A stretch of 64,000 nucleotides of DNA from Caenorhabditis elegans (lineage: Eukaryota > Nematoda > Chromadorea > Rhabditida > Rhabditidae): positions 12,524,001-12,588,000 of the forward strand of contig NC_003283.11 in assembly GCF_000002985.6 (NCBI RefSeq), written 5' to 3'. Under the pieces are notes generated by a model. That model was not told where the DNA came from and did no database searches. It was given only the letters and a program-made list of their open reading frames with translations. Positions 61,601 to 64,000 of this stretch are shown one piece after another. The position numbers and the translations under genes are program-made. How positions within the stretch are numbered: position 1 is the stretch's first letter; each line of letters starts with the position of its first letter.

Positions 61601-63945
61601 TGCCTTAAAAAACTCGGAGCCCCAATTACTGAAATAACACATAATATAAATCAGGAAAATGCCGGAACATTAGAAAATCTAAATATCGAAAACGTAGCTA
61701 CTTTTGGATCCTTCTTCACCTTAATTAGTTCAAAATAAGACAGAGCGAATCGCTGATTGGTCTTCCAGTTCTCATATATTGTGTGGAAATTCATACAGGA
61801 AGATCAGCTTTTTGAGATTTGAATTTACTTTTTTATTTTATGGTACTTCAGCATGCTGGAATACCTTTTTTCAACTAAATCAGCATTCTCCATCTTTAAA
61901 GTTTTCCCAACGAAGTTCCTCAAAGTGATAATCAATATTTTACAAGTTTCAGTCATTACAAGTTTCAGTATGTATAAGATCTCTGAGAACGGAAGTTCGA
62001 AATTCTTCGTCATTTATTTCTAGAGTGTCTCGAAACATAAATCTGAATGATATGCAAAAATCGCAACTGAACATTTTGCACTTTCTAGCTACATGCCATC
62101 TTGCTCTTTGAGAAGTCATTTTTGATCATTTCGAATGCATTCCTCTTTCAAAAAATGAAGAAGGACATACATGACTTTATATCTTCCTAACCTGTTAAGC
62201 CGACTTTTATATTTTAATTCTCTCGTTCTCTATCACTATCTTCTCTGAGTCTGGAATGAAGAAAAGAAAAAAGAAAAAAGTGGGCTGAAAAGTTTGGCAC
62301 AAGACGCGAGAAGAGAGAAAGTGAAGCCAGCTATTCTAGTAGAAGCAGAGAAGTCAGGCACATTCCTTCATTTCTATTCTTTCCTGCTTCCTTTGAGTCT
62401 CCATTTTTATTCCTTTGCTCTTCGGCTCATTATTCCCGAAATCAAACTGTCGCCTGGCAAGCTGAAATCCAAGAATATGCATGTTTTCATGCTTTCTATA
62501 CGAGATTCTACAAAGTTGGTAAGGGCAGTCAGAAAATTAGATAATATTTGAATAGGTTTTTTTTCTGTTCTGTAAATTTCAGCCAGTTTTCTGAATTATT
62601 TTATAACTTTTAATTAAAAAAGTTCAGAATAAAAAATGATTTTCTATTTTTTCTGTTGTTTTGTAGTTTTTTCCGTACACTAGATTTACCCTGCTTTCCA
62701 CAGGTAGTAGAAAATTTTGTTTGAATTCCGAGATTTATTGTTTCCAGTATACTTCTTGCATACTTCATACTTCTTCTATAGCTAACACTACGAATCTATT
62801 GTATTACCAACCAACTTGGCAAAAATCATAATATTTGTCTGAAGTTGGCATAAATGACAAATTCAGTTTTCTACTCGGGTTTATAATTAGTTTTCACCTG
62901 GTTCTTTGATTTACTGGCATTTTACGAAAACATATATACCAGTGAAGCCATAAACAATTCAACGAATTTGGAGAAATCATGCTAATCTGTTCCGACGCTC
63001 TATGCTTTTTTCAGTTGATAAGGTCATACTGATATACATTTTAGAAAAAGAAGATTATTAAATTGGAGAAAGATATTTTTATGTACAAAAGAAGGATCAA
63101 AGATTAGCCCATTCTTTCACTCTCAATATTGATTTTATTTTCAGCTGAAGCTTCACTCGGATCGTGGCGATGGTAACTCTCCTCATGGAATTGCAGACCC
63201 CTTACTATCTCAACATTTGCTCGAAGGATACTCTGAAGAAGAACTCCAGGAGTATCGTCAAGTCTTCAACATGTTTGATGCAGGTCTTCCGTTCAATTAG
63301 CTTTTAAATCGTCTCAAGTTTCATTTGCATTTATTTTAGATCGCAGCGGAGCCATTGCAATAGACGAACTTGAAGCAGCAATTAAGAATTTAGGATTGGA
63401 GCAGACAAGAGACGAATTGGATAAGATTATTGACGAGGTAAGTCAAACAATAATAAATATAATAAAGGGAAGGCGAACTTTTTTCACAGTATCTAAAAAC
63501 TTTACGAAACCATAGGCTTTGAAGAGAGTTACATTAAAGAAAATTCCCGCGTTGCTATTTTTTTTTAACTTTACAAAAAATTTAGGTCGATCAAAGAGGT
63601 AATCATCAGATAGATTTTGACGAGTTCTGTGTGGTTATGAGAAGGCTCACAATGAAGAAGAGTAACTGGAATGAAGTTGTCAAAGAGTGCTTCACCGTTT
63701 TTGACAGAGTGAGTTCAAATGCTTGCAGATTTTGTGACTCTAATTCGTTCGTATTTCAGTCTGAAAATGGTGGAATATCAAAAAAAGATTTCCGATTCAT
63801 ACTCCGAGAACTGGGTGACATAACGGATAATCAGATCATTGACGAAATTTTCAACGAAGCAGATGTCGATGGAAATGGAGTCATTGATTACGACGAGTTT
63901 ACATATATGGTCAAAAATTATATGACCGATGACGATATCGTTTAA
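55674..63945 (+). CDS. EF-hand calcium-binding protein, longest isoform 283 residues
   Basis: A calmodulin-like calcium sensor with four EF-hands and a variable N-terminus. Exons are 55674-55979, 63145-63283, 63340-63437, 63586-63708 and 63760-63945. The first exon (102 residues) is low complexity: Asn/Ser-rich, 14 Gly, Thr-rich, ending DAIR. EF loops: 1 at 147-158 (DADRSGAIAIDE, canonical); 2 at 183-194 (DQRGNHQIDFDE, position 6 is His not Gly, doubtful binder); 3 at 221-232 (DRSENGGISKKD, Asp at position 12); 4 at 257-268 (DVDGNGVIDYDE, canonical). Introns interrupt loops 1 and 3. There is no signal peptide, so it is presumably cytosolic. AATAAA at 63980-63985 is the poly(A) signal. The 7.2-kb first intron holds other start exons that join in the same phase, so several isoforms sharing all EF-hands are expected. 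The target protein is unknown. Confidence 0.9.
55743..55784 (+). repeat. GGA triplet repeat coding for polyglycine
   Basis: About 14 consecutive GGA/GGG codons inside the first exon of the EF-hand gene. Length differences between strains would change the Gly run without a frameshift. Confidence 0.9.
59836..59910 (+). CDS. Alternative first exon of the EF-hand gene, 25 residues
   Basis: ATG at 59836 opens 25 codons (MPLESRLNIRMPNVRRRLSH then FMIEE) and ends at a consensus donor GTAAGT in phase 0, so it splices in frame to the common exon at 63145. The peptide is Arg-rich and amphipathic, unlike the polyglycine N-terminus of the long form. Confidence 0.7.
60830..60892 (+). CDS. Alternative first exon of the EF-hand gene, 21 residues
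   Basis: ATG at 60830 opens 21 codons (MVANGCFTSPRGLLNQGSFR and K) ending at donor GTAGGT in phase 0, compatible with the exon at 63145. The N-terminus could be a membrane or partner anchor, but starts with MV rather than MG, so no N-myristoylation is expected. Confidence 0.55.
61165..61227 (+). CDS. Alternative first exon of the EF-hand gene, 21 residues
   Basis: ATG at 61165 opens 21 codons (MNLDFVCTNRSSTNNQLLVP and K) ending at donor GTATGG in phase 0, again compatible with the exon at 63145. Same length and last residue (K) as the exon at 60830, but otherwise unrelated. Confidence 0.5.
61454..61468. repeat. GGTAGGCAGGTAGGC repeat word
   Basis: A tandem GGTAGGC pair within the EF-hand intron, related to the GGTAGGCA inverted repeat at 5642. 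Confidence 0.5.
62477..62518 (+). CDS. Possible further first exon of the EF-hand gene, 14 residues
   Basis: ATG at 62477 opens 14 codons (MHVFMLSIRDSTKL) ending at donor GTAAGG in phase 0. The same frame is open far upstream but has no other ATG. It is short enough to be chance. Confidence 0.25.
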
Positions 63946-63979
63946 AATCTGTGTTCAGTTTATTTACTTGGTGATTTAC

Positions 63980-63985
63980 AATAAA
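63980..63985 (+). terminator. Poly(A) signal of the EF-hand gene
   Basis: AATAAA, 35 bases after the stop codon, followed by T-rich sequence to the window edge. Confidence 0.75.
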
Positions 63986-64000
63986 ATGTTTTTATGGTAA

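Larger units (their letters stand above)
55980..63144 (+). other. Long first intron of the EF-hand gene
   Basis: A 7.2-kb intron, very long for this genome. It contains alternative first exons (entries at 59836, 60830, 61165 and, weakly, 62477), two AAAGTGCA words (56719, 62077), a GGTAGGCAGGTAGGC repeat at 61454, and stretches at 56.4-57.3 kb where short A- or T-runs recur about every ten bases. Confidence 0.6.

Overview
The window looks like nematode nuclear DNA, most likely Caenorhabditis elegans. It is AT-rich, introns are mostly 42-60 bases, acceptors are TTTTCAG-like, several start codons lie 0-1 bases after an acceptor (the signature of spliced-leader trans-splicing), and three genes are recognisable: sel-1, mrps-5 and a ground-like gene that fits grl-23. 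From memory, not checked here, these three are neighbours on C. elegans chromosome V. Exon models were built by hand from splice signals and reading-frame continuity. The sel-1 model gives 685 residues, the length I remember for C. elegans SEL-1.

Layout. 1-1326 (-): 5' part of a gene for a secreted Cys-rich protein, cut by the left edge. 3085-4023 (+): a small 150-residue orphan gene. 4.0-17.1 kb: a gene-poor stretch rich in the octamer AAAGTGCA. 17078-18467 (+): a Ser-rich, probably nuclear orphan protein of 329 residues. 18.5-25.4 kb: gene-poor, with a 123-base-period tandem repeat near 23 kb. 25462-26289 and 28425-29166 (-): two paralogous genes for secreted Cys-rich proteins with matching intron position and a shared ordered set of promoter words. 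29.2-36.7 kb: gene-poor. 36733-39058 (+): sel-1. 39487-41639 (+): mrps-5, possibly co-transcribed with sel-1. 42890-43926 (-): a small secreted Cys-rich orphan. 44-51.3 kb: gene-poor, with a palindromic element at 47.3 kb. 51308-52895 (-): grl-23-like gene. 55674-63945 (+): an EF-hand protein gene with a long first intron that holds three, perhaps four, further start exons.

The genes do not form one pathway. sel-1 acts in endoplasmic-reticulum-associated degradation and dampens Notch signalling. mrps-5 encodes a mitochondrial ribosomal protein. The grl and Cys-rich genes encode secreted proteins, and the EF-hand gene a calcium sensor. The least explained signals are the AAAGTGCA cluster over 4-21.5 kb, the shared promoter words of the 25-29 kb pair, the phase-1 Cys-splitting exon modules of the grl gene, and the phase-matched alternative first exons of the EF-hand gene. 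No tRNA, rRNA, known microRNA, CRISPR array or autonomous transposon was recognised.
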